Of a stretch of DNA of 64,000 nt, positions 53,880 to 64,000 are shown one piece after another. Source of the stretch: Magnaporthiopsis rhizophila (Eukaryota > Ascomycota > Sordariomycetes > Magnaporthales > Magnaporthaceae). Location: positions 124,001 through 188,000 of the forward strand of contig PYSS01000030.1 in assembly GCA_003049465.1 (NCBI GenBank), in the 5' to 3' direction. The notes beneath the pieces are model-generated. The model had not been told where the DNA came from and made no database searches. It saw nothing but the letters and a program-made list of their open reading frames with translations. The translations under genes and the position numbers were made by a program. Each line of letters starts with the position of its first letter. Position 1 is the first letter of the stretch.

Positions 53880-56343
53880 GCCGCCAAGCCCGGTCGCCTG
53901 AGGAGGCAGCGGAACGTCGAGGACCGCGAAGTGCTGTTGCGGCTGGCTCTCAACGACGGAAACCTGCGGCTGCTCGGCCACCGCCGGTTCGGCGGCTCGC
54001 GGCTGCTGGAACGGCTCGTGCCCCGGCGCGGCCCTGATGAGCGCCGCCCAGCGGTCGAACATGCCGTTGTTGGAAACCTCGCCCGTCGCCATCATGGCCG
54101 CCCTGACGCCCTCGAGTCGGCGCGCCAGATTTTCCGTGTGTTCCTCAAAGTTCCACAGCCGATCGTTATCCTGGGCGCTCCGCACAAAGTCTGGAGGCCA
54201 CCCCCCGCGGGGTCCTTGCTCCGCCGCGGCCAGGTCGGCTAGCCTGCCAAGTGCTACGTTTGTGTTCTGAAGAAAGCCCCAAAACCAGCCGGGAAGGTGG
54301 ACGATCCTCCGGTCCGGTATGGAATAGTATAGCCGGAATATGGCGCGTATGGATGTCAGACACCGGTATTGAGCTTCGCGCTGAGGTATCACCATGTTTG
54401 GCATGACAAACAGCGAGTTCGATATGCCTGGGATGCTGTGCTTGTAAAGGAGAATCCTAACATTGTGGTATTCGGCCATGGCCATTGCTGTGACGCATAT
54501 GTGTTAGAGCGGTAAATTTGCACCCTGGCGTGTATCAAGGTGGGACCCCATGTCTGTCCGCACTTACCGTCCTCGTGAAACTCTGGCGGCATGCTTCTGA
54601 AGAACCCGTCAATCTGTGCCTCGGCAGCTCCTAGATCCACGGGCAGCGGTTCCTCGGTGTCTGGGTCCACATGCCCCTCGGTCGCCTGCGCCATAATCTG
54701 CAAGAGCCTGGTCATGGCGGCGAGATATCCGTCGTTCGTAGACCAGCCACCGCCCGCGCGCTCAAGCTCGGAGATGGCCTCGGTCAAGTGCGGCGACCAG
54801 TGTAGTGGCCAGTGCAGGGAGGGGCCAAGGCCCATCGACATTAAAAACAGACAAATGGTGTGATAGCTCGCAGCTAGGGCCCTGCAGCTCTCCAGCGTCG
54901 GCCTGGGTTGTGTGCCGACCGTTCCAAAGGGCCCGGAAGCAGCGGCGGCGTCTTCTCGTGCTCCCGTTGGTGAACGCGGCTGTGGAGGCCTCTCCAGACC
55001 GAGGTCACTCGACATGGTCAAGGTGAGGTGGATCAAGCCCAGTTGTTGGGGGTTGGGAAGCTTGGTTATATGCATACTATTCCCAGCATAAATGGGTAGA
55101 TTGTCAGTCAGCGGTTGTCTTCCTTGTTTCGGGCATTTGACCAATTGTTGAGAAGACGTGACATGGAGCTCACCAATCCAGCAAACAGATGGTAGCAGCC
55201 AGAAGCTTGTGGCTCTTCTCTCCCGACTGCGTGATCTCGTCGACAAAGAAGGTTACGAGGCGGTTGAAGAGGCGGTGTTGGCTTTCGTGATCGTAGTAGT
55301 TGGCCGCCATGACCATGGTTGGGAAGATGAGCGGGTGCTCTTTTTGCATCCTTGCCACCGTGGCGTCTCGCGGAAGCTCCACGGCGAGGCAGTACCGGCC
55401 TCGGTACCGGATGAACTCAGCCATCAGGGTCTCGGCCTGTTGCCCTACCAGCCAAGTCTCTGTAGCAGCGAGATCCATAATCGATCGCCTTGACCGTTGT
55501 GGATTCTGTGGAAGCACCGCTGTCACTCCCTTCTGTCGACGTGATGTTACAGATGAATCGGCCGATGAGGCGCTCACAGAGGAGCGCCTCACAGTGCCGG
55601 AGCTCGATTTTCGAGCAGGAACCACATCTGGCGGCGTAGGCAGGGATGGACCTGCGACCCGGCTAGATCCCGATCCAGACCCCGCACTGGAAGCACCGAC
55701 AGTTTGAAAGGGTCAGCAAAAAATCAAAAGATGGTCAGAGAAGCCACGGCTGGTCACGACACGCACTCTTGGGGCGGTTCCGTGTGCTGCCGCCTTCTTC
55801 TTTGTGATTTCGCCTTGGGATAGCAGGGCTTGTTCAGCCTCCCACATCTGTAGTGGGTGGATTGTCTGCGTCAGCAATCAATGTCTTGTCTTGCCAAGGG
55901 GTATGTATGTGCATATGCGAGGCCAGCCTAGGTAGCACAGTCGCCAGCACGGCGAATCGCCTCAAAGGGAAAGAAAGACGCGAAGAGCGGGAGCCAAGCA
56001 GGTCGAGTCAAAAATAGGAGACGGCACGGGCCGCCAACGCGCCCCATGCAGCCGTTCAGCCACCAAGTCTCTCGATCCGGGGCCACAAGGCAAGAGAAAA
56101 ACGCATCTTTGCAATGCGCGTTTCTCCTTCCTGTTTCTTGCTCTTTATCTCCCGCCCTGTGTAAGATGACCACGTCTTTGAAGACGTGCTACACAACATG
56201 TCGGCTCTGGCAATGGGCTGCGCCTACCTCTCACACTTTGTGGCGCCCTCGGGCGTGATGCACCGCGCTTTGGATATCGAGCAGTTAGCGCATGCCCGAT
56301 GCCCGCCTGGCGGCACGAACTTGACGTTTTGAAGCGCAGACAT
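53655..56343 (-). CDS. Zn2Cys6 fungal-specific transcription factor
   Basis: Five exons: 56343-56228, 55847-55767, 55686-55174, 55076-54568, 54487-53655; phases agree, 683 residues. The binuclear zinc cluster is split by the first intron (381 bases): Cys 18, 21, 28, 37, 40 and 47 in HRACANCSISKARC and KCERCGRLNKPC. A basic linker (KAKSQRRRRQH) follows. The middle matches the Aspergillus-type Zn2Cys6 partner region: WLVGQQAETLMAEF, FPFxxxP-like HPLIFPTMVMAANY, MPPEFHED, EYHNVRILLYKH. Near the C-terminus is a run of 12 Gln and aromatic-acidic text (WTWFDWVE) that could be an activation region. It is a nuclear regulator with unknown targets. An ATG at 56442 in the same frame is an alternative start. 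Confidence 0.87.
53841..53876. repeat. CTG/CAG repeat, 12 units
   Basis: Perfect 36-base repeat coding 12 Gln in the transcription factor on the minus strand. Confidence 0.95.
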
Positions 56344-57315
56344 GGCATTCGGTCCGGCTCGACAGGCAGGGCGCTCGCGGGGTCTAGCGTGGGCCTCGTG
56401 GATTGTGGTGCGAGAGAAATGCTGGGAATTTTCAAGCCGCATCAGGCCCGTTGACTCTCTGACAGACCGATAGAGGTTAGCGTCCTCGAACTGAAATCCT
56501 GGACGCTTACACCAGCTGACAAAAAGGCCAGAACCCTTCTGATGATTTCGACGTCGTCAAGCCTGTCTTTATGCCTCTGGGCATCACGCCCTGTGAGGGA
56601 AAGTGAAGGAAAAAAAAAAAAAAAAAGGGGGCCAATTTCAAGCTGACACAGGATTAAGGCGCCAAGCATCAGATCATCGAAGCGATAAAAGGCAAGATGG
56701 AGGCAGGAGTAGGTAGGGTAGGCCTTCACAGAGATCAAGCCGAGGGAAGCTCTTTGCTAGGCCGGGCTGGGCTGTAGGCGCGAGCCTCGAATCCAACTCG
56801 GCGTGGGCTGGCTGGGCTGGACAACATTCAGAACTGGCGGGGCTGTTTTTTTGCGCCCAGCAACCAACGGCAAAAGCACGCAAAGCGAGACGCATGGCCA
56901 TTCCATCCTGGAAGCATTGGTGTGGAGAGTTATGAGGAAGGGGATCCAAGCGGTCCATACGGCGCCCAATGAGCAATAGGCGTGCCGGCCGGGGCTTGTG
57001 GGTAGGTATTCCGGAATGATCTGGCAGCTAAGGTCGACCGCCGCTAATCGCCCAATCCAGCAAAGCGGGATCTGGGGGCCAAACCTGCTGTTCTGCAGGC
57101 TGCTCTAGCGAAGGCGGCTCGGTTGAGTGGCTTTGCAATGCCCAGTGACAGAGGCAGGGCACGACGGCCGCGAGCCATGCCGAAGATTCGAAGGAAGAGA
57201 AGAGAAGCCCAGGTCCCCCGCGCTCCTGGACGCATCCTGGTTGCCGATTTCCCGCAGTAACGGAGCTTGCTGTTGCCGTGCTGCTGTGTTACGTGTGGTG
57301 TGATCAATTGTGAAG

Positions 57316-57338
57316 CATCCATCCATCCATCCATCCAT
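57316..57338 (+). repeat. catc tetranucleotide repeat
   Basis: Nearly six perfect copies of catc. Confidence 0.9.
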
Positions 57339-59259
57339 AGAAACGAAAAAACAATCCTAGCGAGACGAAGGCATCGAGCCACAGTCCTGGGGGCCAGGAA
57401 GGAACGCAACGGTACGGGGAGTGGGGTTTGATGGACCTGAGCAATGCCAAAGCAATGCAGGGCCACCCGTGCGCCAATCACTGACCCCTGCCGCCTGGAA
57501 GCCGGCTGTGCTGTGGGGAGGCGCGTCGGGATGACCACTGCACCGCGGGCCACAACAATTTCCACCTCGGGCAGCGCTTCCGTTCTTTGGCCAAAATTGC
57601 GCACGTCAGAACTTTGTGTTGTTTCTGAATGGAACAGTACCTACCGAGTGACACGAGAGGTCTTAGTCACGCTGCTACTCCAGTATCTAAAAAGAACGAC
57701 AGTGATCAAGTATTGCTCCGCCAGATCTCGTCTTCCCTCTGCCGAACATGATAGCGAGTTGACAATTTCGACAGCAGGATGGATCATCGATCGAGAGCTG
57801 AGGCATTTGGATTCCCGACTCAGTAAATGGATCTCCCGGGTCTGCCTTGTCACTTCGCGCACCCTGGTTTTTTTTTTTTTTTTTAGTTACATTGATGGTA
57901 TCATATTGATCTGGCGTCTGGCCCACAGAAGCGGAGAAGTGACGGCGGGTTACACAGCCGTCGCGCGCCCAAAGGATTCCTGCCCCTGCAGGCGGCAATC
58001 TGTCGTTGTGATGCCGTCACCGTCCTGGGCGCTCTTGGCGTGGCGGAGGCAGCTGCAGGTCCATAGGACGGGAGCAAAAGACGCTGTCGCGCTACACGAT
58101 CGAGGCGCTAAATAAACATGCCGTTCACTACCTTCGCACCCCCACGCAAGGCGAAACCCCCAACGCCCACATCATGGCAGTTGAGCCAAGTGCCGACAGC
58201 ATCCATTATGCGTCCTAGCCGGATGATCCGTCTTGCATGTGTGGCTTCGCGGAGCCGGTCCGAGGATCGCAATAGGACTGACTCTCCCCATCTCCCGTAC
58301 ATACCACACAGCGATGCCTATGCCACGTGATCGGCCGGCTACCATTGCGGAGCGCACCTAGGCACCACGGCCCGTCTCACTCAGCCTGGTATGCGATAGG
58401 TCCATCAGCCAGATCCACTGCCACCGCCTGACCGTACTTCTCCCGCAGCTTCTTGATCGAAATGATGGTCCGATGCTAATTCGAGAGTTTTGCCACCCCC
58501 CGCCAGGAGCTCTCCAATAGATACCTTTTTATGGCAAAACCGTTTGCGGGGAGGCGCGGGTGAAATAGCTCCACAGTCACGAGATGAAGACTGCGACAGT
58601 AATCCACTAACCTTGGCGTAGGCGTAGGGGTGGTGGCGCAGCACGATATGTTAAAAGCAAACTACCCAGATACCTCGCCGGGACATGGTGGCAGTCCGTC
58701 GGTGGTCTAATCGGAACTTGAAAGCAATCTCTTGTGGGCTGCCCAGCTGCTCCATGATGAATCGGCGGAGAGACAACATCACTCGCCGGGTGCCGGGGCG
58801 CTGGCATCATGGGGTCGGGATAAAAAAGGGGCGGCCGGTGCTCAGGGGTCTACCCGCTATGGCACGTGGCCGGTTATCTTCGGGCGTGGTCACCCAACTA
58901 AATAGGTGTACCTGGCAGTTGGGCTGGATTGCTTTGCGGTAAGCGGTCCCCAAACGTGATTGCCGCGTTCCGGGAACACTTTTGCTTGGGGAGCCGCGTT
59001 GTTGCTTCAGGAGGAGACCGCCAGTAAATGTACATCACATCCAGGCCAAAGTGATGGATGCAACGGCCAGCACGGAATGACTGCACGAGGCTCTTCCGGA
59101 CCGGACGACGGGATAACGGTTATGGGATAAGTCGTTCACCACCGCATGCCTAACTGGTATGCAAAAGGGCAACAATGACTGAGAGTGATGAAAGGCGTCA
59201 CAGGGAAGACGAAACAAAATGTGGAATTACCTACGGGACGAAATAGGAGGCGGAATCAT

Positions 59260-59277
59260 ACACACACACACACACAC
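59260..59277 (+). repeat. AC dinucleotide repeat, 9 units
   Basis: Perfect acacac run of 18 bases. Confidence 0.95.
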
Positions 59278-60631
59278 TTGCGCGGGTGTTTTCAACGCGC
59301 GCAAGTAACTAAAACTCATGTCAATTTAGGACATTTAGCTTCACAAAAATGTCCTCGGTGTTGCAAACTCGCGGGTGACTCAAAACTACCAGAGCAAGCA
59401 TGCAAGGAGGCAGGAAATAATAATATCAATCTACATAAAATACACGTTGCTGGTCGGATGAAGAGGGCGATTGTGAAAATCGACGTGAGAAAATGAAGGA
59501 TATAGCAGGATGAGGATGGGTCCTGTGTAGACGAAAGAGAAAAAATTATTAAGAAAGACAGGGAAACAAAGGGAGAAACAAAATAAGGCGGTGTAGACAA
59601 GAACTGGGCTTCTCTAAAGCAAGGCCGGAGCCCCGAATGGAGTCGCGATGATTGACCTGGGCAGATACACCTGCCCATCTGTTTTCTTCGGTCGACGGGG
59701 ACCAGACCAGCAGAAAGCCCAGCCTTCAAATATATGCCTACTCGATGATATATATACAAGCGCCTCGTCATGATGCAACGGTTGACGTTGGTGCCCAGAA
59801 TCCGGAACCAAGTGGTGTTAAGGTTGTACAAATTCTATAATTCTCATCCACCGAATCGCTAGGTATCCTCTATTACTGACTGACTTATGATAAAATGCGA
59901 GGGAAAAAAAAGAGATAAAAACGCCAGCAAAGGAAGCCCAGTCAGACGGACCTCCCTTAATACACATGCGCTCCCATGTCCTGCCTGACTTGGACCCTTC
60001 GAAGCCGCGAGCTAATGACACTAATCTGAAAAGGGTATGGAGCCCTTGTAGTCACACCATCACCTGCGGCCCCGAGGAGGGAACCAATATCGCAGATAGG
60101 GAGGGAAATGATGTACACATTGTCTTGTTCTTTCGTCACCGTTGTCCGCAAGTGACGGGTGACGACGAGTAAACCCCGGTGACCGAGGCGGACAGCTAGG
60201 TGACCAATCATGTCCGACGCGCGCTAAAAAAAAAAAAAAGAAAAAGCCAAGGGAAATGAACTGGGACAGAGGCAATGCCGTATGTAGCACGCATCCAAGC
60301 GCTTTGGATCGTGAGAGAAATGACAAATGGGGATAGGAGAAAATGCCACGGCTGGGCTATATCAACGAGGATAGGCTCTAGCCACCCACGGCGGTAAAAG
60401 GAAGACGGAGAGACGGGAGCCTATGCCAGCCTCAAGGCTTTCCTTGGTGCCCAAATGCCGACTTGATGGCCAATCATCTTGCAGTTCCATGATCCAGAGG
60501 CCGAAGCAAGATTCCTGAGACGAATGTCGCCAGGTCTGCTCGTCGCTCTGAATACAAGGGTCCCAAACGCCGATAATGCCGATGAGAAATAGAATACACT
60601 TTGTCGTTCGTCGTCATCGGGAGAAGTTGCT

Positions 60632-61626
60632 CATGCGTTGGTGACCTAGAGAGAAACGAAAGGATGTCAGTGATCATGCGTCAAAATGGCATGACCGGAT
60701 GAGGACGTGGGCATGACACGTACCCGGAGGATCCTGCGAGAGTAGTCTTGGTTGTCTGCGATGCTGCCGTCGCTCATACGCCTCTGAGCCATGACGGGGT
60801 CCATGCGAGAATCAGTCATGGACACGCCGCCGCTGCTCCCAGGCTTGTTGCCGTGAATGAACGCGTTGACCGCAGCGTTACGGCGATGTTCTTCCTCGAT
60901 TTCGCGGTTGCGGCGACGCCTCATCACGAACCATATGCCACCCGCGGCAGCGGCTAGAGCCAGAACGCCAATCACAACGCCTGCAGCAATTGCAGCTGTG
61001 TTGCCACCGCCGCTGCTGTTGTTGCTGCTTGGCGGCGCACTTGTGGTTTCAACAGTGGCAGGCTGGGTCGTGGATTGAGTTGCCTTTGCTGTGGGCGAGG
61101 AGGTAGTTGTCGTGCTTGATGCCTCAGCAGCAGCGTTGGAAATGCCATACAGCTCGACACCTGTGTTGTATACCGTGAAGGCACTCGGTCCACCACCTGT
61201 ATCCCGGCGGAGCGGTTAGCAAAAGCTTACGAGTCATAGTTGGGGAATAAAAGGGTACGCACAAGCATCCCAGTCATAACCGGGGCACGGGATGTTGCAC
61301 TGCTTATCGTCGACGAGCGATGATGCTGGCGGGTATTGGTTTCCACACCAACATTGTGTGCCTTGGTAGCTTGCGCCGACCTTGTATCCCAGGACGTTGC
61401 AGATTTCCTTGCCGCATTTGCCCATGGTGTTGTACTGGACCGACTGATTCACCATCTTGAGCCCTAAGCCACTGCTGAAGCATCCTTGAACGGTAGCGTC
61501 CGAGGGAATCGGACGCATCGGCTTCCGCTGGAGGCCTTTCTCGGTCTGACCTGGGGTTGGAGGGTCGGCGACGACGGCGCCTGCGAAGAGTGCCACGACG
61601 GCGGTGGCGATTGTAAAGCACTGCAT
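60632..61626 (-). CDS. WSC-domain cell-wall stress sensor
   Basis: Three exons, 61626-61263, 61196-60724 and 60646-60632; phases agree, 283 residues. The last exon codes only VTNA. Signal peptide at 1-20 (MQCFTIATAVVALFAGAVVA). A WSC domain covers about 46-122 (VQGCFSSGLGLKM, GKEICNVLGYKVGASY, QCWCGNQYPPAS, CNIPCPGYDWDACGG) with its conserved Cys. A Ser/Thr-rich stalk (about 140-185) is followed by one membrane helix (IAAGVVIGVLALAAAAGGIWFVM) and an RRRR stop. A charged cytosolic tail of about 70 residues ends in SRRILRVTNA. Proteins of this design (Wsc1 in yeast, WscA-C in Aspergillus) sense wall strain and feed the Rho1/cell-wall-integrity MAP kinase path. Confidence 0.9.
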
Positions 61627-64000
61627 GTTGGCGGTTGACTGATGAAGATGCTCAGAGCAATAGCAGACTCGAGAGAGACGGTGCCTCGCCGTGGGCTTGG
61701 TCGTCGGTAGAAAAACGCCCAACGGGGTTTGCCACGGTCGATGGCCGTCTTTGTTCGGAGACCGATGCGGCGTCTCGTGGTCCGGGTCCCGTGACACGTA
61801 GACAAAGGAAGGTAGATTGGGAAAGAGAGTCCCTCGACAAAGAGAACGGCGAGGACAATCGCGCGTGAATGAGATAAGAAGAAGGAATGGGGGAGGAGTG
61901 TGGGGAACCAGCCGATATTGTTGAGGATTGCGGGTTTGGGTTCTTGACGTCGCCCGCCCGAGGATTGGGTATTGGTGGCTCGAAGTCGGCGTTCGTTTCG
62001 TGATCTCGATTCTGCGTGCTCCCTTTTGGAGGCTCGCTTTAGTGGCTGGACATTGAAAGCAAAAATTCCTCCTCTTGACCTCGGCGGGACAGGAACAGCC
62101 CCGTGGATGAAGTGGAAAAGGAGGGAGCGTGGAATGTCGACTAGAAGAATCGACGGTCGGATGGAAGAGAAACAAAACGAGAGGAATTGTCAAACGAGTG
62201 ACGGGCGCGGTGGTTTCGTGCTGGTGGTTGGGGAGGGGAACGAAAACAGTTTTGTCGAAGGGGAAGAATGGAGAGGGCAGCCCGAGCGGAAAGGGGAAAG
62301 AGGGAGCGAGAACTGTGCCGCCAACTGTCTGGGGTCCAGTGTCAGTGGATCAGGAGTGCGGACAATCAGGAAGAAGGGAAATTGCGCCGGGCGGGTGGGT
62401 AAATCGGGCAACGGTTGCCCCTGTCGCAGCCGAGATGTCTTCCCAGCGCAGCTTGATAGGTCACCCGTCAGCGGCAGAAGGCGGATGCGGTACCTATGGC
62501 GCGGCGCGCGGATACCTGATCAGCGCATCCGCGGTACGGATGGAGATTAGTGCAACGGGGGTGCTGCTGGCGGCGCAGCCAAACGAGGTAGGGGATTGGC
62601 AGGGCCCTGGCAGATTCTGGCATTTCGATTGGCTGTCCTGAGTCGGGCCAGCCCCCCTCCCTGGAGGTTGGTGGTCGCACCTGCCAGGAACACGAAAAGC
62701 GGTTTTCAGGGGGATTCTGAGTTCTGGTTCGGTCTGCTGCAGGGCTAGCGAGCATGCATTGCTCTTGGCTGCTGTCGGTCAAGCGTGCCCATGGAATTGT
62801 GCTCCAGCTTGCACACTAACATGCACATTTGCTGTCAAGTTCCCGAAAGGATTGATGAGCCGATAAAGTGACAACCGACAAACATCAATCTGCTTCCTTC
62901 TCTTCCTGCCAATTTGTTTTTTCTGGATATTTTTTTGTGTTTGGCGCGTCATCATTTGTTGCGACCATCTGATGAGTTCGTCTGTCATCCCTTTCCTGTT
63001 CCAGCGGAAGTGGATCCCATGTTTGGACCAAGTTAAAAAGTGAGATAAACAGCAAAGGGACGGAAACTTTAATCTGAAAAAGGAATGAAAAGCAAAAAAA
63101 GAAAGAAAGAAAGCCAAAAGAATCGAGATAACCACACTGTCTCTATCCGAAATCCACAATTGGATGGCAGCAATACCGCGAGCAGACATGGACACGAAAG
63201 CATGGCGCACGCTTTGCGGTGGCAGTGCTGACGAATTATTGATTGAATGCCCGAGCGCCCCTGAATTGCACCCGCGCCAAGCCCGCCCTGGATTGTGAAA
63301 CAAGCATCACCAACGTGACACCATCTAGCTGGAGGGGGTTTTGGGATTAGTGCTACGCAAACAGAGGCTAACATCCAGCTGGCTGTCCGGTCGACGTCAC
63401 AGGTGAGGCTGACTGCCTTCTGGTTTCTGAGCAAGTCCTGGTGTCGTTATCCTGCCTCGTCGTCGGCTGCCTCGCAGGTTGCCATGCTGTGGTCAGCAAA
63501 CAATCAAGGGGTTACTCAAACCAGGGAAAGGCGGCGATAAGCTATTCCATTCCTACTTGCGGCGTCGAACTGGGCCGAGCTCTGTTCTTCCTGTTCTGGG
63601 TTCCGTGCTCCCATCCGAGGACTGGACCCTGCGTCTCGCTCGAGCACGCAACCCTACGGCCCGGTAATCCGCCATTCGGCTTCTCTTGGCTTGCTAAATG
63701 ATCCGCTGGACGAAATAGTGTATGTCTGATATCAAAGAATCGTGACGGGATAGGAAGCACAACAGAAAATGCTCAATACCAGCCTATGCATTCCGGCTCA
63801 ACCTCCCTTCTCACATCGGGAACGGGCCTCCCTCGTCTGCTCTGCGTTGGGACGCTTTGAACCGAAAAGGGAAAGACATGGTGCCAAGCACGGTCGGCGC
63901 TTACTCGAGCACGTTGCAGTCGACCTTCGTGTTGACGCGCTGACCCCAAAAATATCAAGTTTGATTGATTACCTGCAGGTGGGAGGCTGAGGTGTCAGCA
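61627..64000. other. upstream region of the WSC gene and flank to the window end
   Basis: About 2.4 kb with no gene I can support apart from a possible terminal exon at 63901-63939. The WSC frame is open for 189 codons upstream of its ATG without domain content; treated as leader. Confidence 0.5.
63901..63939 (-). CDS. possible 3'-terminal exon of a gene running in from beyond the window
   Basis: On the minus strand, ttttggggtcag is followed by 13 codons ending VDCNVLE and TAA at 63901-63903. An in-frame TGA just upstream means this could be coding only if the cag is a splice acceptor. The donor would lie near or past the window end. Weak evidence. Confidence 0.2.
   Translation of the reverse strand, partial: RVNTKVDCNVLE

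Larger units (their letters stand above)
56344..60631. other. 4.3-kb region without a supported gene
   Basis: Many short frames, none with a domain, signal peptide or consistent splice model. It contains an A run (56609-56626), a catc tetranucleotide repeat (57316-57338), a T run (57870-57885), a CA repeat (59260-59277) and an A run (60225-60239). It may hold a non-coding RNA or simply be large 5' and 3' flanks of the transcription factor and WSC genes; nothing in the sequence decides this. Confidence 0.5.

Noticed and set aside
53333..54037. 234-codon plus-strand frame at the end of the transcription-factor gene
   Set aside because: Its second half is the complement of the Gln-rich coding sequence, giving poly-Ala; no independent support.
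57444..58115. 223-codon open frame on the plus strand
   Set aside because: Composition changes along the frame, it runs through a T homopolymer, and no motif is visible; likely chance.
1..64000. CRISPR arrays, rRNA genes, bacterial-type operons or phage
   Set aside because: None seen; gene structure is eukaryotic throughout.

Overview
The window looks like a piece of nuclear chromosome from a filamentous ascomycete, most likely a sordariomycete of the Sordariales type. The evidence is: genes with one to five short introns (mostly 55-130 bases, gtaagt/gtatgt donors, gctaac/gctgac branch sites), large intergenic spaces full of C/T-rich and TACCTAGG-like text, a nuclear type II tRNA-Leu, and fungus-only families (CFEM, WSC, HET, Zn2Cys6, PNP-NACHT-ankyrin NLR). 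No transposon protein was recognised. Exon limits below were worked out by hand from splice signals and reading-frame continuity; wherever exons are listed the phases agree.

Layout. 0-22 kb is ordinary, sparse sequence: the tail of a probable GPI-anchored protein, tRNA-Leu(UAG), a six-cysteine secreted protein, a GPI-anchored wall protein, a compact CFEM protein, a single-pass membrane protein with a polyserine tract, a Q/M-rich disordered protein, and a 1720-residue Sec7-PH Arf exchange factor. 22-26.4 kb is decayed: an internally deleted PaiB-like FMN-binding gene and an aldehyde dehydrogenase with at least eight frameshifts and a stop.

26.8-53 kb is the striking part: a dense island of self/non-self recognition and regulated-cell-death genes. 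It has four HET-domain genes (26783-30021, 43918-46164, 46588-48027, 50821-53031), a gasdermin-like gene (32730-33629), a DUF7580-like/subtilisin protease gene (34422-37632) and a 1689-residue NLR (38035-43412: zinc-finger region, PNP_UDP domain, NACHT, ankyrin-type repeats). Only two metabolic genes interrupt it, a cupin-aminotransferase fusion and a short-chain dehydrogenase. The gasdermin and protease genes lie in tandem, and the protease is divergent from the NLR across 402 bases. The pair recalls the HET-Q1/HET-Q2 gasdermin-protease system of Podospora anserina. I infer a possible sensor (NLR), activating protease and pore-forming executioner module; that the three act together is a hypothesis.

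53.6-64 kb returns to ordinary content: a Zn2Cys6 transcription factor and a WSC wall-stress sensor, separated by about 4.3 kb with no gene I can support. Three long A/T homopolymers carrying N bases (10.5, 23.9, 43.5 kb) are probable assembly joins, so order across them is slightly uncertain. The gasdermin-protease-NLR block and the upstream HET gene lie between the second and third joins, free of N.
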